A stretch of DNA of 64,000 nt from Euphorbia lathyris (GCF_963576675.1 NC_088913.1:92751001-92815000), one strand, 5' to 3'; counted from the first letter of the stretch, positions 10,494-22,250 are shown. Notes: generated from the sequence alone by a model not told the origin. A program made the numbers and translations.

Positions 10494-11173
10494 GGGCACG
10501 GATCCCAAGGTGAAAGGGGGGAGGCTTTTTGGGGAAAAACTTTCTCACTCTAAACATTTTTAGAGAGAGAGAGAGTGGATTTTTGTGAGAAAAATATTTT
10601 TTTTCTCAAAAATTCCAAATTTCCTAAGTTCAATTTTTACTAAATTTTTATTAAAATCGGGAGCTCGCGGTTCGTGGAATCAATCGGCTTCGACTGTCAG
10701 ATACCGAATCAAAGGTATTATCCGAGGACTAGACTCTTTATTTTATTTAATTTATTTCTCTCCTTCTATTTATTTTTTATGCTATAGTTTTTATTCCTTT
10801 AGTCATTTATTTATTTCGTCACGTTTTATTTAGTTAGCGTATTTATTTAATTTTCGTTTCGTGTTAAATAAAATTCGGTTTTGTTTTAAAATAAAAACCT
10901 CGTTTTGACATCCCAATACGAACCGTGATCCGATAAAAAGGTAGTTCGGGTGTCGAAAACGTTGTAATTATAAGTTTTTTAATTTAAAAGAAATTTCCAA
11001 ATAATGTTTTAAAATAAAAACATCGTTTTAGGAACTTCCGTTTTCGACTATGATCCATTTTCGGTAGTTCGGAAGTCCAAAACGATTGAATTAGATTTAA
11101 TTTAAGGCTTTTGAACAAATCTGGAAAATATTGGAGTGCTGCTGTAATTTGCCAATTCTGTCACTAAAGGCTG

Positions 11174-11200
11174 TTTACCGACGGATTTTCCGTCGGTAAA
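11174..11200 (+). repeat. Perfect 11-bp stem hairpin in LTR
   Basis: TTTACCGACGG, loop ATTTT, CCGTCGGTAAA. The same perfect hairpin is in the other LTR at 35925-35951. It could be an RNA structure near the 3' processing region or a DNA dyad. Its role is unknown. Confidence 0.7.
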
Positions 11201-11382
11201 TCTGCCAAAATGTAAAAAATGCCATTTCAGTCCCTTTTTCTTAACTTTTAGACTTTTAATCCTTAGTATATATATATATGATTATGTAATACATGTTTTT
11301 CAACTTATTTTAGAACTTTAGTATATATATCTATTTTAGAATATTTGTATATCTCTTTTTATTCTATTTTGTAATATAAGTA

Positions 11383-11849
11383 TGATAACTTGCTGGATCC
11401 GCTTTGATATTCTTTGCCGGAGTTACCTGCAAAACAAAACCGGAGACAGGATCTCCGGGAAAACTCTCCGACGATCAAGTCAGTTTTTGTAAAAATGAGT
11501 CTATAATTTAGCAATAGCTTTGTGGGAAAAAATGTGACCGTACCTCCCCCCTTATTCTTAAGGCCTTTTATAGGTGTTTTTTGGGTAACCGCCGAGGGCG
11601 GTTACTCCTTAGTGGGCCACGTTCTGAGGGCGGTTACCCCTTTTTAGGCCATGTTCCTTTCGTGGCTTTCATGGCAACGAACGTGGTTCTGAGTGGGAGT
11701 CTTGACGCTCCGTTTAGGAATTCGGGGCGGTTTACTCGCTGCGCCCGCTTCCTTCATTCGGGTCCCGTCCAATCTTAGCCCATGGGGCTTTAATATGGGC
11801 TGGGCTTGCGAAATGAATATAACCCGTTTTTGGGCTTCGCGGGTTATCA
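11383..11849 (-). repeat. 3' LTR of the Retand-like element
   Basis: A 467-bp LTR. On the minus strand it begins TGATAACCCG and ends CAAGTTATCA. Compared with 20791-21257 I find only two differences, both G/A at former CpG sites. Confidence 0.95.
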
Positions 11850-11864
11850 CATGCCTCCCCCTTG
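11850..11864 (-). other. Polypurine tract of the Retand-like element
   Basis: On the minus strand the bases immediately before the 3' LTR read AAGGGGGAGGCATG. This is a purine run suitable for priming plus-strand DNA synthesis, and it fits the minus orientation of gag-pol. Confidence 0.75.
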
Positions 11865-12114
11865 GTCTAGCAAGAGCCCTTTTAGGGTCTTTTTATAGGG
11901 GACGCTTCGTCTTTGTCCGATTATTTCAAAGTTTTGAATTTGTGCATTTCCCCTCTTTCGTTTTCTCCGGCGTCGACCTTTTAATTCCGTTACTTCTTTT
12001 CCGACGTTGACCTCTTAATCCCGTCACTTTACTGTGTTGTCTTTTTCATGTAAGTTTTTCTTTTCACATTTGTTCCTTGTTCGGCTTTTTGCTTCTGTTT
12101 TCCTTTTATCGATC

Positions 12115-14443
12115 ATGTCAGACCTCGACTTCGCGCCGTTTGACGACGATTATGTCCGCGAGGTCTCTAATGAGGTCGAAGAGATGGTTGAGGAAGCTTC
12201 AACCAGCTTTCCTGGGTGTAATTCTCATCCCGCCGACTTCCTTCATCTGGCGAATACAACCGACGAGGGTTTAGGTTTTGACCCCAAAAAGTTGATTCCG
12301 CCACCTGTCCCAACCCCTCGTTTGTTACCAAAGAAGGACAGGTCGGGAAGTCTGGTTTGTCAAGAGACAATCGATGATTTGCGGGAGCATTATCCCTGGC
12401 TCCGAGGTCTCGAGACTATCATTTCTGGGGAGGATAGGGGACCGGGCGATTTCCCAAAGGGGTACTTCACTATTTTCGTGGCCCAGATTATCTGCGGCTT
12501 CACTTATCCGCTGGCGGATGAGATTGCTTCCGTCCTAGGCGGTTACGGAATCGCGCCCGGGCAATTGCATCCTAACGGCTGGGCCGATTTGACTCTGGAC
12601 AAATTCTTGGCGGATTGTTTGGAGGTTCCCTTTTCGCCCAAAATCTTCTCCAAGCTCCACCATTTCAAAAGCTCGGCGGGGTATTTCACTTTCATCCGCC
12701 AGAGCGGATACTATGGTTTTGACGAGAAGCTGAACAAGATCCGCGAGTGGGATCGATCTTACTTTTTTATCAAGTTTAATGAGGAAAACCTGAACTTCCT
12801 TCGTTGCTGGAGCCGACCCAACGTAAAGAGTTTGAACTTCGGGTATCCCAGCAAGGAAGAATCCACCGTTATCAAGTTCCTGAAGAGCACTCCTCCTTTT
12901 GTATGGACATACGATCAGGCCTTTCATATGCTAAGGAGCCGAGTAGCGATTGCGTACCGCGAGGGGGATCGCGTTGTCTATATTCCTTATCGCGTTTTTG
13001 TGCAAGGTACTTTTTATTTCCAAGTTGATGGTTTCTTTTAACCCTTTGCAGGGGTGATCCTTTATCTCAAATCGTTGCAGATCGGGAGGCTAAAGCCCTG
13101 GCGAGAAGAAAAAAGTGGATGACGGAAACCGCTTCCGTTGTAAGGGCGGATCCTTCTGGAGGGACGATTCCTTCTATTGGGGCGGCTTCCCCGGTTAGGG
13201 CTTCCGCTTCACAAGGTCCCGCTTCTGCCTCCGAGGATCTTCCTTTAACCAGGAAGCGGAAGATAAGTGCGGATACTGAGTCTTCTCGTTCTAAAAAGAA
13301 GAACACTTCTGTGTCCCTTACTGTTGGCGGCGCACCTGTATCCGCCTCGTCTAAAGGAAAGAGCAGTACCCCCATTCACGAGGTATCTTGATCTACTCCC
13401 TCTCGTATTGCTACTTTTTCCTCATGAGCTATCTGCCGTTCTCTTGATATTTTTCTTTATGCTTTTGCAGCCAATCCCCGATATTAGCGGATGGTGGACT
13501 AGGACTTTCGGCCTGGCCGTGAACTTCTCTTGCAAGGATATTGTATCTTCCATATGCAATGTCCTCGGGCGACTTCCCTCTGCCTCCCGTGTGCGCGAGC
13601 AAGTACCGCTCCCTACTGCTGTGGAAGGGATCGAGAAGCGTTCTGTAGAGGTATATTATTGCTTTGTCCTTCGCTTTCAAATATCTTGTGTTCATTGTAA
13701 CCGCATATTTCTATTCGCCCATTTTTATTTGTGAGACGTGTTATATGCAGATTATCAATTTCGCTGAGGGCATTCTCCGAAGGGATGCCGAGCGAGCCAA
13801 GGAGTTGGAAAGTCTTGGTACGGAATTGGCGACTCAGAAGTCACTTTATGATGATGTCCAAGGGAAGGTGAAGGTCCTAGAGGGCACCTGTCAGAAAGCC
13901 GTGGGCGAGAAGGAGGAGGCCCTTAAATCCCTTCAGGCCAAGTCCGATGAACTGCAAAAAGCCCTCGACGACCTAGCTGCTTTCAAGGAGGCCCAAAAGA
14001 AGAGGGTTGAGGAGATTTTGGCTGAAGATGGCGCCCGCATCTACTGGTATGGGGAGCGGATTCATGCCGCTTATGAGCACGGGCATCAGGGTCTAGTACT
14101 TAACCGCCCCAAAGTTCCCATCCCTGAAAAGGATTTAACTGGGGAGTGGGATAAGCTGGAAGCCGAGGATGCTGATATGGATGAGGTACTCTTCTTAGAT
14201 TGGAAGAGTCTTCAGGATCCTCCGATTAGCTGCGAGATCCCTATTCAGCCCGCGGAAGGAGAGGCACCCCAAGCCGTTTCTCAACCTGTGCAAGAGGTAC
14301 CTCTCGCCGAAGAGGTTACTGAAGCGGTTACCGATTCAAGGGTTGAGGATTCGCTTGAAGTAAATCCTCCTACCGGAGGAGATGAGGGAGTCGCAGCAGT
14401 CCAGGAGGGCATTAGGGGCGAAGGAGAGGAAGCTGTAGCATAG
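12115..14443 (+). CDS. Four-exon antisense ORF (gypsy-type transposon protein, Transposase_28-like)
   Basis: This gene lies opposite to gag-pol. Exons are 12115-13006, 13081-13382, 13471-13650 and 13751-14443. All three introns (74, 88 and 100 bp) have GT-AG ends, and the joined frame stays open for 688 codons. The first ATG in this frame that begins MSDLDFAPFDDD was chosen; an upstream in-frame ATG at 12034 gives a hydrophobic extension. The N-terminal half carries the globular domain of antisense proteins in Tat elements (YGIAPGQLHPNGW, SSAGYFTFIRQ, DRSYFFIKF). Exon 2 is Ser/Ala-rich with basic KRK clusters that could be a nuclear localisation signal. Exon 4 begins with a coiled coil of about 100 residues (heptads from RRDAERAKELE) and ends acidic. 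The function of this family is unknown. The frame is intact although gag-pol is broken. Confidence 0.8.
13007..13080 (+). other. Intron 1 of the antisense gene
   Basis: It starts AAG/GTAC and ends TCGTTGCAG. An alternative AG at 13051 would put exon 2 out of frame, whereas 13080 joins the phases as GAT (Asp). Prediction rests on sequence only. Confidence 0.65.
13383..13470 (+). other. Intron 2 of the antisense gene
   Basis: It starts GAG/GTATCT and ends with a T-rich tract then TTTTGCAG. The junction is phase 0, joining ...HE to PIPDISGWW. Confidence 0.75.
13651..13750 (+). other. Intron 3 of the antisense gene
   Basis: It starts GAG/GTATAT and ends TTATATGCAG. The junction is phase 0, joining ...KRSVE to IINFAEGILRR. 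The intron is T-rich as plant introns are. Confidence 0.75.
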
Positions 14444-14717
14444 CTTAACTTATATTTGGACTTTTGTATGTAAAAACCATGTAACAAACCGCTCTGATAT
14501 ATATATTTTCTTTCGGTTGTTGCTTTTCATATGTGTGTGATTGTCACTTTTTTGCCCTTTATATGTGCCCTTTGTCTTTTTGCCGACTCCATATTTGTGT
14601 TTCTTCATGGCTAGGGTGGCCAGACCCTTTTTGCAATTTTGAGTACTCGTTTATTCGCTTAATTTTATGCCTTAACTTATAATTCTTCTTTCGAAAATAA
14701 TCATAAGTTTTGATCAT

Positions 14718-14959
14718 AAGGTTTTGCGAGTGATGCGTAATCATGCATCCGCCTTTCTTTAACAGGCAACACATTTATGTGTTTTTGATTTTAACCCTAA
14801 GGTTTTTTGCGAGTGATGCGTAATCAAGCATCCGCCTTTCTTTAACAGGAAACACATTTATGTGTTTTTTATTTTAACCCTAAGGTTTTTTGCGAGTGAT
14901 GCGTAATCATGCATCCGCCTTTCTTTAAGAGGCAACACATTTATGTGTTTTTGTAAAGA
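14718..14959 (+). repeat. Three tandem ~82-bp repeats between convergent genes
   Basis: Three units start at 14718, 14799 and 14882, each with GCGAGTGATGCGTAATCA, then ATCCGCCTTTCTTTAA and ACACATTTATGTG. They lie between the 3' ends of the antisense gene and pol. No ORF continues through them. They might hold the 3' processing signals of one or both transcripts. Confidence 0.85.
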
Positions 14960-15136
14960 ATCCGCATTTTGTTGTAACATACTGAGTGAATGTAATAACT
15001 TTTATTGATGACGAGAAAAAGTTTATTACATATGTACACCAATTGTGTGGGATCGAAGCCTCATTAAAACCTTTTATCAGAAAACTCAGTAGGAAAAACT
15101 CATAAAAGGAAAAAGAGTACTCGTCATTTCCTCGAA

Positions 15137-18100
15137 CTACTCGGCCTTTCTATATAGGCGTAGATTCTCTAGATTCCAGGTGCGCGGGAGCTTCTTTCCA
15201 CTCATTTCTTCTATTTCGAAAGTGGCCGGTCCCATCTTCTTGGATACTTTGTATGGCCCGATCCAGTTGACGCCTAGCTTGCCTTTGCCATCTCTGGACT
15301 GCTTTTTTCAAGACCAAGTCATTTTCGTTGATCATTACTTTTCGCACTCTTCTGTCATGGTATTTCTTGATTCTATTGCGGTACATTGTCATTCGCATGT
15401 AAGCTTTTTCTCTTCGTTCCTCCACAGAATCCAAAGCATCTCTGATGTTGATAGGATTTTGTGTGTCGCAATAATAAATTGTCCGATCTGTGGGCGACTT
15501 GATTTCAACAGGTAGGACTGCTTCGGCTCCATAAACTAGCGAGAAAGGTGTTTCGCCTGTTGCTGCCTTTACAGAGGTTCTGTATGCCCATAACATATGG
15601 GGTATCTCATCCGCCCAACCTGTTTTTTTGTCACCTAGCCGCTTCTTGATGCCTTGAACCATGGCCCTGTTGGTAACCTCCGTCATACCATTTGATTGGG
15701 GATGGTTTACAGAAGAAAAATGATTCTTGATTCCCATGCTTTCGCAGTATGTTTTGAACTTGGCACAGTTGAACTGGGTGCCATTGTCGGTTATAAGCTT
15801 CTGCGGGATCCCAAATCGCATGATAATGTTCTCTCGTAAGAACTCGATCATTCGCTCAGGTGTTTGTGCGGTTACTGCCTCCGCTTCTACCCATTTGCTG
15901 AAGTGGTCCACTGCGACTATCAAATACTTCCTTTTCTTTGTTGTTTCTGGGAATGGACCCACTATATCAATTCCCCATGTTGCGAATGGCCACGCCGTCA
16001 TTATAGTGATTTGTTCAGCTCCGGGAACATGCTTTTCATTCGCATGGATTTGACAGTTGTGACATTCCGCAACCATCTTCTGGGAATCTTCCACCACCTT
16101 GGGCCAGTAGTATCCCATCAGTTTGACCTTTCTTGCCAATGCCGCCGAAGCTTCGTGCGCGCCACAAATTCCTTCGTGTAGTTCTCGCAGCACATAGTCT
16201 CCTTCATTGCGACTAACGCATTTCAACCATGGACATGTGTACGATTTCCGATACAAAGTTCCATCCCGCATTGAGTATCGTGCCGACTGCCCAATTATTT
16301 TTCTGGCTAAGCTCTTATCAACCGGCAAATCTCCCTGCTCCAGATATTGACGGATTGGCATCCGCCAATCTTCATCGTCTTCCAGTTCCTCGATGATCAT
16401 AATCTGATCAACCTCGAATGCTGGTGCCGATTTTATTTCCAAGCTGCATGCTTTTTGACTCCATGGTTCTCTACTTGCCGCTGCTTTTGCCAATTCGTCA
16501 GCTTTTGCATTTTGGCCTCGTGGAACATGCACCATCTTCCAAACGACTCCCTTGTGCATTAACTCTTGTGTCAATCGGCTGACCACCTGATGGTATTTTA
16601 CTAGCTCCTCCTGTTTCACCAGATAATTTTTTATGATTTGGTTTATCATGAGTTTGGAATCGCTGTAGATTACCACTCTTTCTGGGGTGAGTTCATTGAG
16701 CAACCTCAATCCACATATCATAGCCTCGTATTCTGCGGCATTATTGGTAGTTTTGAAAGTTAATTTTGCTGCATAGTACAGGCGGATAACCTCCGGACCT
16801 TTGATGATGATTCCTAGCCCAGCTCCGTTTGCAGATAAGGCCCCATCTGTGTACATGCTCCACTCTTCTTTTTGTGCCTTTGGACTTTCATCATCATCCC
16901 AGGTGAATTCGTTCACGAAGTCGGTGAGCACTTGGCTCTTTAGCGCTGGTCTTCCTTCATAGCGGATATCGAATTCGCCCAGGCGAATTGACCATTCCAT
17001 CAACCGGCCGGATGCGTCAGGTTTCTGCAGTACCTTTCGCATTGGGATGCCAGTTCTCACAATGACAGTATGCGCCTGAAAATATGGTTTCAATCTAGTC
17101 GTCGTGGTTATCACCGCGAGGGCCATTTTGTCCAACTTCGAATACCAGAGTTCTGCGTCCTTCAAGACTTTGCTCACGTAGTATACTGGATATTATTGCC
17201 CTTCTTCTTCTCGCACCATCACAGTGCATATCGCCATACTGGTGACGGATACATAAAGAAACAGATCTTCTCCGTCTTCCGGCCTGCTCATTAAGGGCGG
17301 ATAACATAGTAATCGCTTTATCCCCTCAAATGCTTCTTGACAATCCGGCGTCCATTCAAAGGACTTAGATTTTTTGATGGCATTGTAGAAAGGTAGACAT
17401 CGCCTAGCTGAGCATGATATGAATCGCCCTAATGCCACCAACCGCCCGTTCAGTCTCTGTACTTCCCTTATGTTCCTTGGCGTCTTCATCTCCGTTACTG
17501 CTTTAACCTTCTCAGGATTCGCCTCAACCCCTTTGCCGCTAACAATGAAACCCAGGAACTTTCCCGCTCTTGCTCCGAATGTGCATTTCTCTGGGTTCAA
17601 TTTGAGGCCATATTTGATCAACACTTCTAGGATTTCTTTGATATCCCGCGGGTGGTCTTGCATTTTCTTGCTTTTGATGATCATGTCATCAACATAGATC
17701 GAGAAGTTCTCACCGGATTTGTCTGAAAATATCTTGTTCATCATCCTCTGGTATGTTGCTCCCGCGTTTTTCAATCCAAAGGGCATCACCTTGAAGCAAT
17801 AAGTCGCCTGGTGAGTTATGAATGATGTTTTGATTTCATCCGCCTTCTCCATGGGTATCTGATGGTAACTGGATTTCACGTCGGTGAATGATAAAGCTTC
17901 ATATCCTGCAGTTCCATCTACCAATATATCAATGTTAGGAAGTGGATACATATCTTTCGGACATGCCTTGTTCAAGTCGTTGAAGTCGACGCACATTCTG
18001 TACGTTCCATTCGGCTTTTTGACTAGCACCACATTGGCTAGCCATTTCGGATAGGTGACTTCTCGAATCGCATCCGACCTTAGCAAGTCCGCCACTGCTT

Positions 18101-20732
18101 TTTCAATCGCCTTTTGCCGCTCAGGAGCATGTCCCCTCTTCTTTTGCCGCACTGGGGTTGCCCCTTTGTCTACATTCAACCGATGGGTTGCTACGTCTGG
18201 GCTTATTCCTATTAACACTTCATTTGGGGCGGCAAATGCCGACTCACATTGGATCAATACCTCGGTAATGGCCTTCTTTGTTTCTTCTGAGAGTCCAGCC
18301 GCTATTCGCACGTTCTTGTCATTCGAGATGGCGAATAGTTCCGTTTCTCCCAATGCTTCCGCCGGCAGCTTCTCTTCGACTTTATCCTCCTCTTCCGGTT
18401 TTGGTTCAAGTGATAATGTATAGGCCTGTTGAGATACAAGTTGATCACCTTCAACTATGACTCGCCCTTGGTGTGTTGGCAAATGTAACGTTAAATGCTT
18501 CATTGAGATGAGCGACTCCGTCTCCGACAGGAATGGCCGTCCCAGAATTATGTTGTAGGCCAGTGGGAGATCAACAATTGCGAATTCTAAATCACCTCGC
18601 CATTTTAGATTCTTATCGCCCATTTCTGCCTCCAACACCACCTGCCCACTTGTTTGGGAGGATTGACCCCCAAAACCAGTTACATCCATGAAGGTGTGTT
18701 CCACCCGCTCGTCGTTGATTCCCAACTTGTTGAATGCTGTCCGGGTAATGACGTTGCAAGAACTGCCTGTGTCGATAAGGACCCGCTTGACGTCCCATCC
18801 TTCAATGGCCATCGTGATCACCAGGGCATCCGCATGTGGCTCCGTGATTCTCGCAAATGAGTAATTGAGGGCATCCCCCCTATGTGTGTTGCTCTTTCGC
18901 CGTTCACGGCGAGTTCTTTTTGTTAGAGGCTCGTAGATTCCGCCTGCTATCACGTTTATCACCCTTTTCTTCTGCTTCTTTTCTGGCCATGTTTCTCCCT
19001 CATGCGGGAGCGTTGTTTTCTCATCAGCTGTTTCTTTTCTTACAAATTGACTCAGCTTGCCTCTCTCGATCAGTTTTTCTATTTCCTTCTTCAGTTCGTA
19101 GCAATCATCTGTGTCATGGCCATTCAATCTGTGGAACCTGCAATACTTACTGGGATAGCGCCCCAAACTGGTTCGGCCTTTCACCTCGGGGAACCGCACA
19201 TCCTTCTTCAAGGGGCTCTTTTCGATCCAAAGTAACACCTCTTGGCGAGTCGTGTTTAGTGGTGTGTGATATCCTCCACCTTGAAAGGGACGATCGCCTC
19301 TTCGAACAAAATTACTTTTGGATTGGGTCTGACGCCGACTGTCTGAAGTGGTTCTAGCGGCATCTCTTTCTCGCCGAGTTTGGGGCCTATGTTCCCTGTT
19401 GACATCATCCACTTCCATGAATTCCTTTGCTATCTTCATGAGCTCGGCTACAGTGCGTGGTTTGTTACGGATGATTTCTTCCCGCATGCTCCAATCTGTG
19501 GTTCCATCCGCCATGATGTTGCGAATACTCACGATATCTGGGTTCTACAATCGCACCAGGATATCGTTAAAGGCGACAACAAATTCCCTTAGGGAATTAT
19601 AGTTTCTCTGTTTGATCTCCTTCAGCTGCCTATCTGTCACATCTGCCGCTTTACAGCCCACGAACTTCGCACAGAAATCCCGACTATATTGTTGCCAATT
19701 GTGAATAGATTCTGCCGGTAAAGATCGAAACCAATCAGATGCCGCACCGCCCAAAGTTATCGAGAATAACCTGCAAATGATGCTTTCACTCGCTCCTGCA
19801 ACATCCATTAGTTCTCTGTAGTTCCTGACATGAGCCTCAGGATCAGAATTTGGATCCCCATAGTATTTAGGTATCGCGGGCGCTTTGATTCTGTGATCTG
19901 GAATGAATTCTCGCAACGAAGGGGCAAAAGGTGAATCGCTCTGGACCTCTGCTCTCGGCCTAGGCGAGTACCCCATTCGCTCCATCATGCTTCGTAATTG
20001 ATCTTCTAAGTCAATATCGGGTATTCGCCGGACTTCTTCTATCCGCTGCTGGTGAATTCTGGGTGGCATCCACCCGCCCATCGGTGTTGAGACGTGTGCC
20101 TGTTGGGGGACTAACCGCTGTCCCGTTATAGGATCAAAGTTCCATATGTGCTCTCGCCCAGGAGTCATCAACTCCGAATGTCTGTGAGGAAAAGGTTCCA
20201 CTTGCTATAGCGGAAGAGTGCCTTGCACTCCTGGCAACGGTTGGGATGGCTGCCAGGTCGGATGTATCGTCGTAATGAGATCTGGGTGCGAGTAGTTGCT
20301 CGGGTGGCTGTGTGGGTTTGTGCGACTACTCTGGCCCACTTGATTTGGCGCCTGAGATGGCTGCGGGAGGGCCGATATGACAGGGATAGTCGGTGATTGT
20401 GTTGAGATAACCACAGGTTCTTGAGGAGCAGCCGCCACGGCGGTATTGTGTTCGGCGAGGGCAGTTAGTAAATTAATCATTCGATCTCCAGCCGCCTGGC
20501 TCATGTTCGAAGCCAAGACTTGTCCTGCTATCTGCACGAAATCACTATTGGATATTTCCATCTCAGTTTGCACTTGGACTTCCAATAAGGGACTCAATTG
20601 TCCCGAAGGACCCGATGAGCTAGGCACCATAGGCTGTGTACTTGCAGGTTGCGAATTCGCAATCCGTGGTCCCCTGGAGTTCATACTGGTTGATCTAGTC
20701 GTAACACCAGTCGTTCGTGATGGTTCTGACAT
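15137..20732 (-). pseudogene. Gag-pol of the Retand-like Tat element, lightly broken
   Basis: One minus-strand frame starts with ATG at 20732 (MSEPSRTTG). Order: gag core at about 20150-19430, CHHC knuckle (YCRFHRLNGHDTDDC) near 19140, protease (VLIDTGSS) near 18770, RT (MCVDFNDLNKACP near 17990, YVDD near 17695), gypsy RNase H at about 17350-16930, archaeal-type RNase H (MYTDGALSANGAGLG) at about 16860-16470, and integrase (zinc finger near 16110, WGIDIVGPF, ITDNGTQF, TEVTNR: D, D, E present). Three in-frame stops break it: TAG 20205-20207, TAG 19545-19547, TAA 17193-17195. Each fits a single C-to-T change in a Gln codon. A frameshift near 15295 moves the last ~55 codons (GVNWIGPYKVS to LRLYRKAE) into another frame, whose stop is at 15137. 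Confidence 0.9.
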
Positions 20733-20770
20733 GTTCTTTGTGTACCTTTAACCAAGTGTTGGTAAAAAAG

Positions 20771-20790
20771 GTCCACCTTCACCGCACCAA
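20771..20790 (-). other. Primer-binding site of the Retand-like element
   Basis: On the minus strand the 5' LTR end ...GTTATCA is followed at once by TTGGTGCGGTGAAGGTGG. TGG-initial sequence next to the LTR is expected for pairing with a tRNA 3' CCA end. I do not identify the tRNA. Confidence 0.6.
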
Positions 20791-21257
20791 TGATAACTTG
20801 CTGGATCCGCTTTGATATTCTTTGCCGAAGTTACCTGCAAAACAAAACCGGAGACAGGATCTCCGGGAAAACTCTCCGACGATCAAGTCAGTTTTTGTAA
20901 AAATGAGTCTATAATTTAGCAATAGCTTTGTGGGAAAAAATGTGACCGTACCTCCCCCCTTATTCTTAAGGCCTTTTATAGGTGTTTTTTGGGTAACCGC
21001 CGAGGGCGGTTACTCCTTAGTGGGCCACGTTCTGAGGGCGGTTACCCCTTTTTAGGCCATGTTCCTTTCGTGGCTTTCATGGCAACGAACGTGGTTCTGA
21101 GTGGGAGTCTTGACGCTCCGTTTAGGAATTCGGGGCGGTTTACTCGCTGCGCCCGCTTCCTTCATTCGGGTCCCGTCCAATCTTAGCCCATGGGGCTTTA
21201 ATATGGGCTGGGCTTGCGAAATGAATATAACCCATTTTTGGGCTTCGCGGGTTATCA
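20791..21257 (-). repeat. 5' LTR of the Retand-like element
   Basis: A 467-bp LTR, near-identical to 11383-11849. It drives minus-strand transcription of gag-pol. A TATA-like CTATAAAAGG on the minus strand lies at 20972-20981, upstream of a short leader. Confidence 0.95.
20972..20981 (-). promoter_or_regulatory. TATA box of the gag-pol promoter
   Basis: The minus strand reads CACCTATAAAAGGCC. It lies about 180 bp before the LTR's downstream end at 20791, a sensible U3/R position. Confidence 0.6.
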
Positions 21258-22250
21258 AAATATAAATATATATATATGTATTTCCCTTTTTTATTAACTT
21301 AGGTTATATTTAAATATTAGTTACTTGATATTTTGAGAAATAATGAATAGACATTAGCATATGGAATTTTTGATATTTAAACTATATTAATTATGTATAT
21401 ATATGTATAGTTTTTTTAGAATATTTGGGTTATTTTAGTGATTATTGGGTTAAATTATTTTTAGATAAGTATTACTTTCTTAGTTATAGGATTTACTTAT
21501 TATTTTCACATTTCAAAGTATAAGATATATTGTGTTTATTATCTTCATATACATATAGTGATTTTTGGTTAAATCTTATTTTCTTATCTTCCTTTTTGAT
21601 TTAAATGTATACATATATATATATATGGTCTAAAACCATTTTCTTTATTCTTTTGGCCCATTCATGGGTCCATGTTTCAAAAGGGCTTCATTTGAGTGTA
21701 AATGTTAGTTTATTGTAATTATAATAGTTAAAGAGTCCATTAAAGTAAGTGGGGAAAATAAATCACCAAAAAGAGAGTTTTCAATTGAATTATTTAAACT
21801 AATGTTTTTTTAGATTTGTAATGTAAATAAATGGAGTCATTCTTGTTAATATTTCAAATCGTCTTCAAAATACCAAGTTTTAAAACCCTAATCCGTTCCA
21901 AAGGCGGATTAAAGGATCATTGTAATTAAAATTGTTTTCTTTGCGAATAATAGAGTTTTGAACCATTTTCTTAAAGAATTTGTACAAAATAAAATTGACT
22001 TGTATGTTTAACCATGTTTTCTCATTAAAAGGTTTTTTTATCTCAAACGTTTTCAAATACTCGAGTCGTTCCAACGGCGATTCGGGTAAACTTCATCAAA
22101 CGGGGTTTTAAAACGCACCTGAATCGTTCCAACGGCGATTAAGGTGCGAACCATGTAAATAAATCCGTTTTTGGGAAATAAGTTAGTGTAGAATAAACAC
22201 ACGATATAATATTTAAGACGGTTGTAAATAAACACACCTCGTCTAACAAG

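Larger units (their letters stand above)
11383..21257 (-). mobile_element. Retand-like Tat LTR retrotransposon with antisense gene
   Basis: This 9875-bp element lies in minus orientation inside the LTR of the larger element. Its LTRs are 11383-11849 and 20791-21257. The flanks are AAGTA (11378-11382) and AAATA (21258-21262), a 5-bp TSD with one mismatch; the uninterrupted LTR at about 36126 shows the empty site. The minus strand encodes gag and pol and the plus strand a spliced antisense ORF between pol and the 3' LTR. An archaeal-type second RNase H and the antisense ORF place it in the Retand/RIRE2/Grande side of the Tat lineage. Confidence 0.92.
9817..22248 (+). repeat. 5' LTR of the 27.8-kb element, interrupted
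   Basis: LTR sequence occupies 9817-11382 and about 21263-22248 (about 2.55 kb in total). It is split by the Retand-like element at 11383-21257. Apart from the nested element, the palindrome array and the 3' end, it aligns with 34525-37581 with scattered substitutions of a few percent by eye. It ends CACCTCGTCTAACA, directly before the primer-binding site. Confidence 0.85.

Noticed and set aside
9545..10563. Long Arg/Pro-rich ORFs on both strands (and again at 34460-35309)
   Set aside because: They arise from the GC-rich palindromic LTR region with few stop codons, occur in several frames at once, and match no family.
12535..12927. 130-codon minus-strand ORF opposite the antisense gene
   Set aside because: It is a shadow frame. 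The plus strand has the family motifs and splice sites.
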